From the NCBI GenBank assembly GCA_021300395.1, contig JAJTEO010000020.1, positions 1-56,512 of the forward strand: a stretch of DNA of 56,512 nucleotides, given 5' to 3'. The position numbers were made by a program, and so were the translations under genes. The stretch is from Fluviicola sp. (GTDB taxonomy: Bacteria > Bacteroidota > Bacteroidia > Flavobacteriales_D > Crocinitomicaceae). Under the pieces are notes generated by a model that saw only the letters and a program-made list of their open reading frames with translations, was not told where the DNA came from and searched no databases. Below are positions 23,884-33,128 of this stretch, piece by piece. Position 1 is the stretch's first letter; each line of letters begins with the position of its first letter.

Positions 23884-26697
23884 ATGAAAATTCTACTCCT
23901 ATTAATAATTCTAATCTTCAGTTCGAGTATAAAGAGTTTCGCTCAAGTTTTTATTAATGAATATTCTTGCTCTAATATTTCTACTATCACTGATTCTTAT
24001 GGCGAAAATGAAGATTGGGTTGAGTTATACAATCAAGGAGGTACGGCATTCAATTTAACCGGTTTTTATTTATCTGATAAATCTACTAATCTCACTAAAT
24101 GGCAAATTCCAAGCGGTTCGATTCCAGCAAATAGTTATAGGTTAATTCATTTTTCTGGTAGAGGTTTAGTAAATGGGTCAGAAATACACCCAAGTTTTAC
24201 CTTGTCTCAGACGAAGGGCGATTGGATTATATTAACGAATCCGGATGGTTCAACTGTTGTAGATTCTTTGAAAATCATTCATTTAACAAAATCAAATCAT
24301 TCTGTTGGAAGGCAATCAAATGGTGCTTCTACTTGGAAATTATTTTTGAATCCTACACCAAATGCTTCTAACAGTGGCGGTATTAATTTTTATACACCGA
24401 AGCCAATAATGTCTGTTGCTCCAGGTTTTTATAACTCTTCACAAACAGTTTCAATAACTTGTTCAGATCCTACTGCAACGATTAGATATACCTTGAATGG
24501 AAGTGATGTGACAAATTTTTCAACTATCTATTCAGGACCTTTAACAATTTCAACTACGACAGTATTAAGAGCCGTAGCTTTTAGTGTAAATCAACCTAGT
24601 TTTACAGAAACGAATACATATTTTATAAACGTAAATCATACAATACCAGTTGTTTCAATTTGTAGTGATGGTATCACAGAATTAATAATTGATGGAGATT
24701 TTAATGCAACACCAATTGGAGCTTTTGAATTATTTGAGCAAGATAAATCGTTTATTGATGAAGGTGAAGGAGATTTTAATAAACATGGGAATGACTCATG
24801 GGCCTATCCTCAAAAAGGATTTGATTTCATCATGCGTGATCAATTTGGTTATAATGATGCAATTAATCACCAGATATTTCAAGAAAAGACAAGAGATGAA
24901 TTTCAAAAGTTGATTTTGAAACCGGCAGCTAATGATAATTATCCTTTTGAAACAGGTGGAGCATATATTCGTGATGCTTTTGTTCATACTTTATCAATAA
25001 GAGCTGGATTAAAACTTGATGAGCGAACTTGGAGACCATGTGTTTTATATGTTAATGGTCAATATTGGGGAGTTTATGAAATAAGAGAAAAAGCCGACGA
25101 TGCGGATTTTACAAATTATTATTTTGATCAAGATAAATACAATCTTCAATATTTAAAAACTTGGGGTAGTACTTGGGAAGAATATGGTGCTCCAAATGGT
25201 ATTCCTGCATGGGATAATTTGGTCAGTTTTGTCCAGACAAACAATATGGGTGTAGCTGCAAACTTTAATTATGTTGATAGTTTATTAAGTTGGCATTCAC
25301 TTGTAGATTATTTTGTTTTTAATTCCTATGTTGTTACTCAAGACTGGTTAAACTGGAATACAGCTTGGTGGAGAGGAATGGATCCTTTAGGAGATAAGAA
25401 AAAATGGCGATATGTCTTGTGGGATATGGATGCTACTTTTGGTCATTATATTAATTACACTGGTATACCGAATAATACTGCCACAGCTGATCCATGTAAT
25501 GTTGAAGCGCTTCCAGATCCTGGAGGACAAGGCCATACAGTTATTTTACAGAAATTGATAGATGAAAATCCAACTGTTAGACAATATTATATTACCAGAT
25601 ACGCTGATTTAATGAATACCTATTTAAAGTGTGATTACATGATTACATTATTAGATAGTATGATCAATGAAATTCAGCCTGAAATGCAAGGTCAAATAAA
25701 TCGTTGGGGTGGAACCTATGCTGAATGGCAATCGAATGTTCAAGCTTTGAAAAATTTCATTAATACTAGATGTACTGCTATTCAAACAGGAATGGTTGAT
25801 TGTTATACTCTAACAGGTCCTTTTAATGTTCAATTTAATGTGTCGCCGCCAAATTCAGGTACAATTAAAATAAATTCAGATTTTGCACCTTATTATCCAT
25901 GGTCAGCTCAGTATTATGGTGGAATACCAACTTTATTAAAAGCAAATGCAAATATAGGTTATGTTTTTGATCATTGGGGATATGTAACAGGGCCGATGTT
26001 AAATGGTGATATGGAAGATACTAATTCAATTAACATTACTCAAAATCAAACAATAACAGCATTTTTTGTTATTGATGATGGAGATATAGATAATGATGGA
26101 TTGACCGATGATGAAGAGACAACAGGTATAGATGATCCTATAACACCTTTAGTACCTTCTTCAACTTCTAATCCAAATAATCCATGTGATCCTTTTACTA
26201 CTGGTCCAACTTGTGATCCAGATAATGATGGTGTAACGAATCAAAATGAAATTGTAAATGGTACTAATCCTTCAAATCCAGATAGTGATGATGATGGTTT
26301 AACAGATGGTGAGGAAATCTCAGGCGTTGATAATCCATCAACTCCATCAATTCCTCAAGGAACTTCTAATCCTACCGATCATTGTGATCCATTCAATTCA
26401 ACTCCAGAATGTAAAGTGATTCATGGAGTTAATATTCCTACTGGATTTTCACCAAACAATGATGGGAAAAATGATGTGTTAAGAGCCATTGTTGGTCCAG
26501 ACGTTCAATATTTTACATTTTATATTTACGATCGATGGGGAAATAAAATTCTTCAGACGACAGATTTTAAATTTGTATGGGACGGAACTCATAAAGGTCA
26601 ATTGGTCAGCGCTGGTGCATATCCGTATGTATTAGATGTTTTTTATTTTGATGGAAAACAAGAAAACAAATCTGGTAATATAACTGTCATTCGTTAA
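23884..26697 (+). CDS. T9SS-exported LTD-CotH kinase-TSP3 protein with gliding-type C-terminus
   Basis: A 937-residue secreted protein. Order: signal peptide (1-21); a lamin-tail domain (about 22-150, VFINEYSCSN and NEDWVELYNQGG); a chitobiase-C/Fn3-associated domain (about 172-246); a CotH-type kinase domain (about 297-590) with GVYEIREK at 396-403 and the metal motif WDMDATFG (D514, D516); thrombospondin type 3 Ca-binding repeats (about 735-840, DIDNDGLTDDEE and SDDDGLTDGEE); and a T9SS type B sorting domain (about 848-937, FYIYDRWGNKIL). CotH kinases phosphorylate secreted proteins, so an extracellular kinase is plausible. The PorP/SprF gene starts on the next base after its stop, so the two are co-expressed. 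Confidence 0.88.
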   Translation: MKILLLLIILIFSSSIKSFAQVFINEYSCSNISTITDSYGENEDWVELYNQGGTAFNLTGFYLSDKSTNLTKWQIPSGSIPANSYRLIHFSGRGLVNGSEIHPSFTLSQTKGDWIILTNPDGSTVVDSLKIIHLTKSNHSVGRQSNGASTWKLFLNPTPNASNSGGINFYTPKPIMSVAPGFYNSSQTVSITCSDPTATIRYTLNGSDVTNFSTIYSGPLTISTTTVLRAVAFSVNQPSFTETNTYFINVNHTIPVVSICSDGITELIIDGDFNATPIGAFELFEQDKSFIDEGEGDFNKHGNDSWAYPQKGFDFIMRDQFGYNDAINHQIFQEKTRDEFQKLILKPAANDNYPFETGGAYIRDAFVHTLSIRAGLKLDERTWRPCVLYVNGQYWGVYEIREKADDADFTNYYFDQDKYNLQYLKTWGSTWEEYGAPNGIPAWDNLVSFVQTNNMGVAANFNYVDSLLSWHSLVDYFVFNSYVVTQDWLNWNTAWWRGMDPLGDKKKWRYVLWDMDATFGHYINYTGIPNNTATADPCNVEALPDPGGQGHTVILQKLIDENPTVRQYYITRYADLMNTYLKCDYMITLLDSMINEIQPEMQGQINRWGGTYAEWQSNVQALKNFINTRCTAIQTGMVDCYTLTGPFNVQFNVSPPNSGTIKINSDFAPYYPWSAQYYGGIPTLLKANANIGYVFDHWGYVTGPMLNGDMEDTNSINITQNQTITAFFVIDDGDIDNDGLTDDEETTGIDDPITPLVPSSTSNPNNPCDPFTTGPTCDPDNDGVTNQNEIVNGTNPSNPDSDDDGLTDGEEISGVDNPSTPSIPQGTSNPTDHCDPFNSTPECKVIHGVNIPTGFSPNNDGKNDVLRAIVGPDVQYFTFYIYDRWGNKILQTTDFKFVWDGTHKGQLVSAGAYPYVLDVFYFDGKQENKSGNITVIR

Positions 26698-27558
26698 ATG
26701 AAATTTAGATTATACATATTTTTTGTTTTGTTGGTTTTTCAAGGAATGACCCAGGATTTTCATTTCTCGCAGACCTCACAGTCGCCATTGTTAATTAATC
26801 CTGGTTGTGCTGGAGCTTTTGATGGTTGGGAAAGGATTAGTCTGAATCAACGAAATCAATGGATGGGTTCTAATTCAAAATTTACTACCACTAATTTTTC
26901 ATTTGATGGTAATTTATATAAAAATTTGAGAAAACCAGCTAGTCATATCGGTTTTGGAATTCAATTTTACAATGATATGGGCGGAGATAGTAAATTTGGA
27001 ACGCGCAATGGTTCATTAACGTTGAGCGGAATTCTCCCAATGGCTCCAGGACATCAAATTTCAATTGGTATTCAAGGTGGTTTTGGAAGTAAACGCGGAG
27101 ATATTTCAAAATTAACTTTTGAAAATCAATGGAATGGAACTGATTTTGATCCTTCTTTGGCATCAGGTGAAGTCAATTCATTAAATAGTTTTGCTTACGC
27201 AGAAGTAGCATCGGGTATTTATTATATCTACGATGCCGGTAAATCATCATTTTCAAGAAATAACGAATCCAAAATTCAATTAGGTTTATCGGGTTATCAT
27301 CTTAATCAACCTAAATTAAGATATATTCAAGGAACAACTGATCGTTTAAAGAGAAAATATGTTTTTCATGGTTCTATTATTAAAGATATCTTAGATTCAA
27401 AATGGTCTATCGATGCAGGCGTTTTTCAATTTATTCAAGGAAGCCATAAAGAAACAATGGTTAGTACAATGTTTCGTTATCGTTTACAAGAAGGAACAAA
27501 GCAAACTGGCTTTTATGGTGAAAAAGTAGAAATCACAATAAAAAAAGTCTTAAAGTGA
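26698..27558 (+). CDS. PorP/SprF family type IX secretion-associated outer-membrane protein
   Basis: A 286-residue protein with signal peptide MKFRLYIFFVLLVFQGMTQ and the family stretch DFHFSQTSQSPLLINPGCAGAF, then a barrel-type body (ISLNQRNQWMGS, HIGFGIQFYNDMGGDSKFGT, LTLSGILPMAPGHQISIGIQ). PorP/SprF proteins help deliver type-B-CTD proteins to the surface through T9SS. It begins directly after the stop of the CotH protein gene (0-nt gap), so the upstream protein is likely its cargo. The gene after it, 21 nt on, encodes an unrecognised membrane protein. Confidence 0.9.
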   Translation: MKFRLYIFFVLLVFQGMTQDFHFSQTSQSPLLINPGCAGAFDGWERISLNQRNQWMGSNSKFTTTNFSFDGNLYKNLRKPASHIGFGIQFYNDMGGDSKFGTRNGSLTLSGILPMAPGHQISIGIQGGFGSKRGDISKLTFENQWNGTDFDPSLASGEVNSLNSFAYAEVASGIYYIYDAGKSSFSRNNESKIQLGLSGYHLNQPKLRYIQGTTDRLKRKYVFHGSIIKDILDSKWSIDAGVFQFIQGSHKETMVSTMFRYRLQEGTKQTGFYGEKVEITIKKVLK

Positions 27559-27579
27559 AACATTAACCGTTTTTCATTT

Positions 27580-28968
27580 ATGAAATTTATACCATTTTCA
27601 ATCTTACACGAACTTTTAGAAATTAATGAATTTGATGAAAATATTGATTATATCGAAATATTTAATCAAAAAAACCTAGAAAACATAAAGTTTAATAATG
27701 AAATAATTTCTACAGGCAATTGGAAAGAAATATTGAAATTGTTAAATCATCCCAAAAGTCAATTGTTTTTTTCATGGGTTGAGACAAATAAATCTTTGAG
27801 TGAATTTCTAACATTAAAACATCCCAATAAATTATTTAAAGATACATTTCAGCATTTAAATCATGGATTCTCATCTGAGTTTAGAGATTTTATTTCACCA
27901 TTTGTATCTGACGAAATTTTATCGAACACTTCTATTTCAGACATTAAACGAGCTGAATTAAATTCAAGTTTTTTGTGTTTATTGAATGATCAATTTCGAT
28001 CAAAAGTTGAGATTGAATTTGTTTCATTAATTAAAGTTCTTCTTAGTTCAATCTCAGATGAGCTAAAAAACAATTCAATAGAAGACGAATTGGTGAAAAA
28101 GATTACACCCATTTGTTCTTCAGAAATAGTTTCGATTTTAAATCAATTATCACGTTCAAATTATGCAATTAAAATTCAGTATGTTGATCAACTTTTAAGT
28201 GTTATCCATTTTAAAGGATGCACTGTTCGATTCGCAAATTGGATTTTAAATCAATTAAAAAATATCGATTTAAATAAAGAGCATTTTGATAAAATTGAAC
28301 AATTATCCAATGAATTGTCAAAAGGTAAAATTCATGTAAAAAATAATTTCGAATCGGTTAAATCTTCAAATCAAACAAAGAATAAAAGATTAGCGTTTAT
28401 TGGAATAATCATTTTTGCAATTATTTCGATTTCGATTTTATACTTCAAACCATTTGAATCAAAAAAGCATAGAATAGTTTCAGAGCATTCGGCATACGAA
28501 CAATTTACAGTTGCAGAACGAAAAGAAATCGATTCTATTTTAAAATCGATTGAAGCAAGTCAAAATGATAATACTGAAGTAGATCAAGATTCTTTTTTTG
28601 GTGAATCAGCTTCATTATACAGTGAACATAAGTTCAAAAACGAAAAAATGAGTAAGTTATATACTGACTTAATATTAGACGCAGCGTTTGAAACGATTGA
28701 TTTTGAGGTAAATTTGTATGATGAATTTTTATTTATTCCAGGTTCTAAATTTGGCCCATTTGTTTCTCCAAAAGTTGCTAAAGATCAACTGCCTTCATCT
28801 TCTTATAGACACCATTTCAATCAAGTTGATTTTAATTATGTGAATGGAATCAAGCAAGTTTACCGTATGAATATGCTCAATGATCATCCATTAATTATTA
28901 ACGCAATTGGTTCAAAGGATGGTATTTTTGAAATTGAAGATAACAGTGGTGGATTATTAGAAATTTAA
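27580..28968 (+). CDS. Unrecognised single-pass membrane protein in the CotH/PorP unit
   Basis: A 462-residue protein of no family I recognise. The first ~265 residues are cytosolic-type and helix-rich (LHELLEINEFDENIDYIEIF, HPKSQLFFSWVETNKSL, FVSLIKVLLSSISDEL), followed by one TM segment (about 269-289, LAFIGIIIFAIISISILYFK). The ~170 residues beyond the TM are acidic and include YEQFTVAERKEIDSILKSIE. No signal peptide is seen. By topology the N-terminal half faces the cytosol. It lies 21 nt after the PorP/SprF gene, which suggests it acts with this T9SS unit. It ends in a 4-nt overlap with the convergent SPOR gene. Confidence 0.7.
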   Translation: MKFIPFSILHELLEINEFDENIDYIEIFNQKNLENIKFNNEIISTGNWKEILKLLNHPKSQLFFSWVETNKSLSEFLTLKHPNKLFKDTFQHLNHGFSSEFRDFISPFVSDEILSNTSISDIKRAELNSSFLCLLNDQFRSKVEIEFVSLIKVLLSSISDELKNNSIEDELVKKITPICSSEIVSILNQLSRSNYAIKIQYVDQLLSVIHFKGCTVRFANWILNQLKNIDLNKEHFDKIEQLSNELSKGKIHVKNNFESVKSSNQTKNKRLAFIGIIIFAIISISILYFKPFESKKHRIVSEHSAYEQFTVAERKEIDSILKSIEASQNDNTEVDQDSFFGESASLYSEHKFKNEKMSKLYTDLILDAAFETIDFEVNLYDEFLFIPGSKFGPFVSPKVAKDQLPSSSYRHHFNQVDFNYVNGIKQVYRMNMLNDHPLIINAIGSKDGIFEIEDNSGGLLEI

Positions 28969-29360
28969 TCTATACGAGGCAGGTAAATTAACTCTTTAAC
29001 GATGAAATTTGTTTGAAAGTCTCTATCAATTGTAGCTTTGATTTTTTCTGCTTCTAAATGTGTTCTGAAGTTTCCAACTTTTAAAAAATAATTGGGCGCA
29101 TTGTAAATAATATACGTTTCAACTTTTGGATACATACTTGTAAATTTAGAACGAGCATCTTCCACCAATTTTTTGTCCGTATCGAAAAATAATTGAATTC
29201 TATATCCTGTAATTTGCGGTACGGTAGCAGGAGGAACAATTGCGCTTTGTTGCTTTACTAATTCATCAACACGAGAATCTTTAATTATTTCTACTTTTCC
29301 ATTTTGAGAAAAAGCAAAATTCATAATTAAAATGGCAATAATTGATGATAGATTTTTCAT
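28965..29360 (-). CDS. SPOR domain exported protein
   Basis: A 131-residue protein with signal peptide MKNLSSIIAILIMNFAFSQ, a short linker (about 20-50, with PPATVP), and a SPOR domain (about 52-131: ITGYRIQLFFDTDKKLVEDA, then NYFLKVGNFRTHLEAEKIK). SPOR domains bind denuded peptidoglycan at the division site. It is shorter than DedD-type proteins and has no TM anchor, so it is likely periplasmic. It has its own promoter (TACATTTG, 29411-29404). Confidence 0.85.
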   Translation of the reverse strand: MKNLSSIIAILIMNFAFSQNGKVEIIKDSRVDELVKQQSAIVPPATVPQITGYRIQLFFDTDKKLVEDARSKFTSMYPKVETYIIYNAPNYFLKVGNFRTHLEAEKIKATIDRDFQTNFIVKELIYLPRID

Positions 29361-29403
29361 GTTTTTTCCTTTAGAATTATATAACTCAACACTGAATTCT
29401 TTG

Positions 29404-29411
29404 CAAATGTA
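29404..29411 (-). promoter_or_regulatory. -7 box TACATTTG upstream of the SPOR gene
   Basis: An exact TAnnTTTG match on the minus strand, about 43 nt before the ATG at 29360. Confidence 0.45.
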
Positions 29412-29520
29412 TAAAATTCAACTAAGCAAATGAAATGCCAGTTAGATTAATATTTTGAAGAACATTAAATGAGAAATGAAAAGCTTATTTAGAAAGATTT
29501 TATTTAACGACAAAATTCCT

Positions 29521-29528
29521 TATTTTTG
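29521..29528 (+). promoter_or_regulatory. -7 box TATTTTTG upstream of mrp
   Basis: An exact TAnnTTTG match, 19 nt before the ATG at 29548. Confidence 0.5.
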
Positions 29529-29547
29529 TAATGTAAATTTTCATTAG

Positions 29548-30648
29548 ATGGAATTCAATAAAGAAAATATTTTAGAAGTATTAGGAACGATTATCGAACC
29601 TGATTTAAAAAAAGATCTTGTAACCTTGAATCTTGTTGAACACTTGGTTGTAAAGGACAATCGAGTAGAGTTAACTGTCAATGTTTCAAATCCAGCGCTT
29701 CATGCTCGTAAAAGAATGCAAGAAGCTATTGAATTTAATTTAAAACAGAAATTTGGTAACGGAATAGAAATCGTTTCTGCTATCAAAGGGATTTCTGCTG
29801 AAGAGCGTAAAGTTCAGAGAAAAATATTACCAGAAGTAAAAAACATAGTTGCTGTAGCATCAGGTAAAGGTGGAGTTGGTAAGTCAACAGTTACTGCAAA
29901 TTTAGCTGGAGGATTAGCGAAAGCAGGTTATAAAGTTGGTATTATTGATGCTGATATTTATGGTCCTTCGATGCCAACGATGTTTGATGTTGTAGGAGAA
30001 AGACCATCGATGTTAGATGTAGATGGAAAACCATTGATTAATCCTGTAATGAGTTACGGAATTAAAATATTATCGATCGGGTTTTTCACTGAGCAAGACA
30101 ATGCAGTTGTTTGGAGAGGTCCAATGGCAGCCAAAGCTTTAACTCAAATGGTTACTGATGCTTATTGGGGAGAGCTAGATTTCTTATTGATAGATTTACC
30201 TCCAGGAACAGGTGATATTCATTTATCTTTGGTTCAAACGGTTCCTTTAGATGGTGTTGTGATTGTGAGTACACCTCAAGAAGTAGCGTTAGCAGATGCT
30301 CGTAAAGGGATTAACATGTTCAAAATGGAAGGTATTAACGTTCCAATTGTTGGAGTTGTTGAAAATATGGCTTGGTTTACACCAGCTGAATTACCTGAAA
30401 ATAAATATTATTTGTTCGGTAGAGACGGAGCTAAAAATTTAGCAGAAGGAATGAATGTTCCATTTTTAGGTCATATTCCTTTAGTTCAAAGTGTTAGAGA
30501 AGCAGGAGATGTTGGTAAGCCAGCAGTTTTTCAAGAGAATACACCTACTTCAATTGCTTTTCAAGATTTAGCTAAAACATTCGTTGACGAACTAAAAATT
30601 GCTAAAATTAAAAATTCAACTAAAACTCAAGAAAATGTCGTTCAATAA
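29548..30648 (+). CDS. mrp: Mrp/ApbC family Fe-S cluster carrier ATPase
   Basis: A 366-residue cytosolic P-loop ATPase that holds and transfers 4Fe-4S clusters. The N-terminal DUF59/MIP18 domain is at 1-80, the deviant Walker A ASGKGGVGKSTV at 105-115, then DADIYGPSMPTMF and DLPPGTGDIHLSL. The usual CxxC near the C-terminus is missing: the place where it is expected reads MAWFTPAELPENKYY. I recall this variant in many Bacteroidota Mrp proteins. If so, cluster binding uses other ligands or the protein has a different role. The nifU-type gene overlaps its end by 14 nt. Confidence 0.9.
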   Translation: MEFNKENILEVLGTIIEPDLKKDLVTLNLVEHLVVKDNRVELTVNVSNPALHARKRMQEAIEFNLKQKFGNGIEIVSAIKGISAEERKVQRKILPEVKNIVAVASGKGGVGKSTVTANLAGGLAKAGYKVGIIDADIYGPSMPTMFDVVGERPSMLDVDGKPLINPVMSYGIKILSIGFFTEQDNAVVWRGPMAAKALTQMVTDAYWGELDFLLIDLPPGTGDIHLSLVQTVPLDGVVIVSTPQEVALADARKGINMFKMEGINVPIVGVVENMAWFTPAELPENKYYLFGRDGAKNLAEGMNVPFLGHIPLVQSVREAGDVGKPAVFQENTPTSIAFQDLAKTFVDELKIAKIKNSTKTQENVVQ

Positions 30649-30895
30649 AGAAGAATTAATTCAAAAAGTAAATGAAGCAATCACTGAATTGCGACCTTTT
30701 TTGGAAGCAGATGGTGGCGACATGGAATTTGTTGAATTGACAGACGAAGGTGTTGTTAAAGTCAGATTATTAGGTGCTTGTAGCGATTGTTCAATGAGTT
30801 TAATGACTTTGAAAGCAGGTTTAGAAGAAGCCGTTAAAAAAATTGCTCCAGAAATTAAATCAGTTGAAGCAGTGAATTTACCTACTTTAGCATAA
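30635..30895 (+). CDS. NifU-like C-terminal domain protein (Fe-S scaffold)
   Basis: An 86-residue protein starting at the ATG at 30635 (MSFNKEELIQKVNEAI). The frame is open further upstream to 30599, but that start would add unusual residues. The NifU C-terminal domain carries the CxxC that binds clusters (CSDC in LLGACSDCSMSLMTLKAGLE, within 20 residues per stretch). It works as a scaffold or carrier in Fe-S assembly. It overlaps the mrp end by 14 nt, so the two are expected to be translationally coupled. Confidence 0.92.
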   Translation: MSFNKEELIQKVNEAITELRPFLEADGGDMEFVELTDEGVVKVRLLGACSDCSMSLMTLKAGLEEAVKKIAPEIKSVEAVNLPTLA

Positions 30896-30914
30896 TTTAA
30901 TATTATAGTTATTG

Positions 30915-30945
30915 AAGCATGTAAGATATCTTACATGCTTTTTTA
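30915..30945 (+). terminator. Rho-independent terminator after the mrp-nifU pair
   Basis: A perfect palindrome AAGCATGTAAGAT/ATCTTACATGCTT (30915-30940) with a T-rich run after it. Confidence 0.8.
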
Positions 30946-31034
30946 TTTTTTTAAACTTTTAAGAAATTGATTTAAGATACTTTCGAAATAGAATGTTTAC
31001 ACTAAATAGTATATAGGAACTTAATTCAATTTTG

Positions 31035-31042
31035 TACTTTTG
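31035..31042 (+). promoter_or_regulatory. -7 box TACTTTTG for the yicC-gmk-nadD-recO unit
   Basis: An exact TAnnTTTG match, 15 nt before the ATG at 31058, and the only promoter seen for the four-gene unit. Confidence 0.5.
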
Positions 31043-31057
31043 ATAAAAAATTAGAAC

Positions 31058-31924
31058 ATGTTAAAATCAATGACGGGATACGGAAAGGCAACTGGAACGT
31101 ATAACACAAAAAAAATCTCTATTGAAGTTCGATCTTTAAACAGTAAATCACTTGATTTAAATGTTAGAGTTGCTCCGATTTATAAAGAATTAGAGTCTGA
31201 ATTAAGAAAAGTAATTGGAAATGAATTAGATAGAGGGAAAGTTGATTTAACAGTTTCTTTAGATAGTACAGGTGAAACTAAATCTTATGCTATCAATCAA
31301 GATTTGGCAAAAGCATATTACAAAGATTTAAAAGCATTTAATGATTCTGTTGGTGAAAAAACGGAAGATTATTTAGCTTTAATCTTAAGAATGCCGGATA
31401 TTTTCATCAATGAAAAAGATGAACTTTCTGAAGAGGAGAAAAACTGGTTGATTAATTTATTGAAAGAGGCTACGGATCACTTAAATGTTTTTAGAAGACA
31501 AGAAGGTGAAGCACTTGAAAAAGAATTTACTGAGCGTATCGAAGATATTAGAAGATTATTGTTGGAAGTTCCTAAATACGAAAATGAAAGAGTTACTGTC
31601 ATTAAAGAACGTATGCGTAAGAGTTTAGAAGAAATTGCTAATTCAACTTACGATGACAATCGCTTGGAACAAGAAATGATTTTTTACATTGAGAAATTAG
31701 ATGTGTCAGAAGAGAAAATGCGTTTAATGAATCATTTAGATTATTTTTTAACTACGATGAAATTACCTTCAGCAGGTAAGAAACTAGGATTTATTTCTCA
31801 AGAAATAGGTAGAGAAATAAATACTTTAGGTAGTAAAAGTAACCACGGAGAAATGCAAAAATTGGTGGTTGACATGAAAGATAATTTAGAAAAAATTAAA
31901 GAACAAATATTAAATACGTTATAA
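31058..31924 (+). CDS. yicC: YicC family endoribonuclease
   Basis: A 288-residue cytosolic protein with the N-terminal signature MLKSMTGYGKA and the C-terminal DUF1732 block (EIGREINTLGSKSNHGEMQ). The YicC/YloC family has been reported to have endoribonuclease activity; the substrates here are unknown. It is first in a compact unit with gmk (1-nt gap), nadD (2-nt gap) and recO (7-nt gap), an order often seen in Bacteroidota. Confidence 0.93.
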   Translation: MLKSMTGYGKATGTYNTKKISIEVRSLNSKSLDLNVRVAPIYKELESELRKVIGNELDRGKVDLTVSLDSTGETKSYAINQDLAKAYYKDLKAFNDSVGEKTEDYLALILRMPDIFINEKDELSEEEKNWLINLLKEATDHLNVFRRQEGEALEKEFTERIEDIRRLLLEVPKYENERVTVIKERMRKSLEEIANSTYDDNRLEQEMIFYIEKLDVSEEKMRLMNHLDYFLTTMKLPSAGKKLGFISQEIGREINTLGSKSNHGEMQKLVVDMKDNLEKIKEQILNTL

Positions 31925-31925
31925 A

Positions 31926-32504
31926 ATGACTTTTTCGAAAATTGGAAAATGTGTTATTTTTTCAGCTCCGTCAGGGGCTGGTAAGACAACGATTGTTCAT
32001 CATTTGTTGAAAAGGAATCTTGGATTAGAATTTTCTATTTCAGCATGTAGTCGTGATCCTAGACCGAATGAATTGGATGGGAAAGATTATTATTTTTTAG
32101 GTATAGAAGGTTTTAAAAAGCACATATCGGATTTATCGTTTGTCGAGTGGGAAGAGGTTTATACAAATAACTACTACGGAACTTTAAAGTCTGAAATCGA
32201 GCGTATTTGGGAAAATGGAAATACGGTTATTTTTGACGTTGATGTTATTGGTGGATTAAATTTGAAAAGAATTTTTGGTGAAAATGCTTTAGCAATCTTT
32301 GTTCAACCTCCAAGTTATGACGAACTAGAGAAAAGATTACGTCATAGAAGTACTGAGACGGAAGAGAAAATTCAACAGAGAATGTCAAAAGCAATAACAG
32401 AACTTAGCCATGCTGAAGATTTTGATCAAATATTAGTAAATGATAATTTGGAAAAAGCTTTCATTGAATCAGAAAACTTGGTTAAAGCTTTTATTACTAA
32501 ATAA
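31926..32504 (+). CDS. gmk: Guanylate kinase
   Basis: Gmk phosphorylates GMP to GDP with ATP. The 192-residue protein has the P-loop SAPSGAGKTT near residue 14-23, the GMP-binding stretch SACSRDPRPNELDGKDYYFL, and VFDVDVIGG with RHRSTETEEKIQQRM, as expected for the LID region. It starts one base after the yicC stop. Confidence 0.95.
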   Translation: MTFSKIGKCVIFSAPSGAGKTTIVHHLLKRNLGLEFSISACSRDPRPNELDGKDYYFLGIEGFKKHISDLSFVEWEEVYTNNYYGTLKSEIERIWENGNTVIFDVDVIGGLNLKRIFGENALAIFVQPPSYDELEKRLRHRSTETEEKIQQRMSKAITELSHAEDFDQILVNDNLEKAFIESENLVKAFITK

Positions 32505-32506
32505 GC

Positions 32507-33121
32507 ATGAAAATAGGATTGTATTTTGGTACGTTTAATCCAATTCACGTTGGTCATTTAGTGATAGCTAATTACATGGCCGAAAACACTGACTTGGATC
32601 AAGTGTGGTTAGTTGTTTCTCCTCAAAATCCTTTAAAAGAAAAGTCCACGTTATTGGCTGATTATCATCGATTAGCTATTGTTCAAGAGGCAATAGAAGA
32701 CAATCCTAAATTGAAAGCAAGCGATATTGAGTTTCATTTATCCAAGCCAAGTTATACTGCTACCACTTTAGCATATCTGAAAGAAAAACATCCTAGTCAT
32801 ACGTTTTCTTTAATCATGGGAGAAGACAATTTACGTACCTTACATAAATGGTATAACCATGAGTTTTTATTGAATAACTATACATTTTACATTTACCCTC
32901 GCGTATTAACCATTCAGGAGGAACAAGAATTAAGTATTGTAGAAAATGTTTCTTCTAATTCATTTTCGGGTCATAAAAATATGATTATTTGCAATGATGC
33001 TCCGTTAATGAAGATATCTGCAAGTTTTATAAGACAATCAATTAAGGAAGGTAAAGATGTTCGTTATTTATTAACTGAACCTGTTCTGAAATACATTGAT
33101 CAAATGAATTTTTACAGGTAG
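32507..33121 (+). CDS. nadD: Nicotinate-mononucleotide adenylyltransferase
   Basis: NadD joins nicotinate mononucleotide and ATP into deamido-NAD in NAD synthesis. The 204-residue protein starts with GTFNPIHVGHLVIANYM (the HxGH nucleotidyltransferase motif) and carries the second motif in ISASFIRQSIKEGKDVRYLL (canonical SxTxxR seen as SASFIR). The length is typical. It is third in the yicC-gmk-nadD-recO unit. Confidence 0.94.
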   Translation: MKIGLYFGTFNPIHVGHLVIANYMAENTDLDQVWLVVSPQNPLKEKSTLLADYHRLAIVQEAIEDNPKLKASDIEFHLSKPSYTATTLAYLKEKHPSHTFSLIMGEDNLRTLHKWYNHEFLLNNYTFYIYPRVLTIQEEQELSIVENVSSNSFSGHKNMIICNDAPLMKISASFIRQSIKEGKDVRYLLTEPVLKYIDQMNFYR

Positions 33122-33128
33122 TTTCAAA

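Noticed and set aside
30599-30634. An upstream start for the NifU-type gene giving 12 extra residues
   Set aside because: The extra residues (MLKLKIQLKLKK) come from mrp coding sequence in another frame; the ATG at 30635 gives the normal family start.
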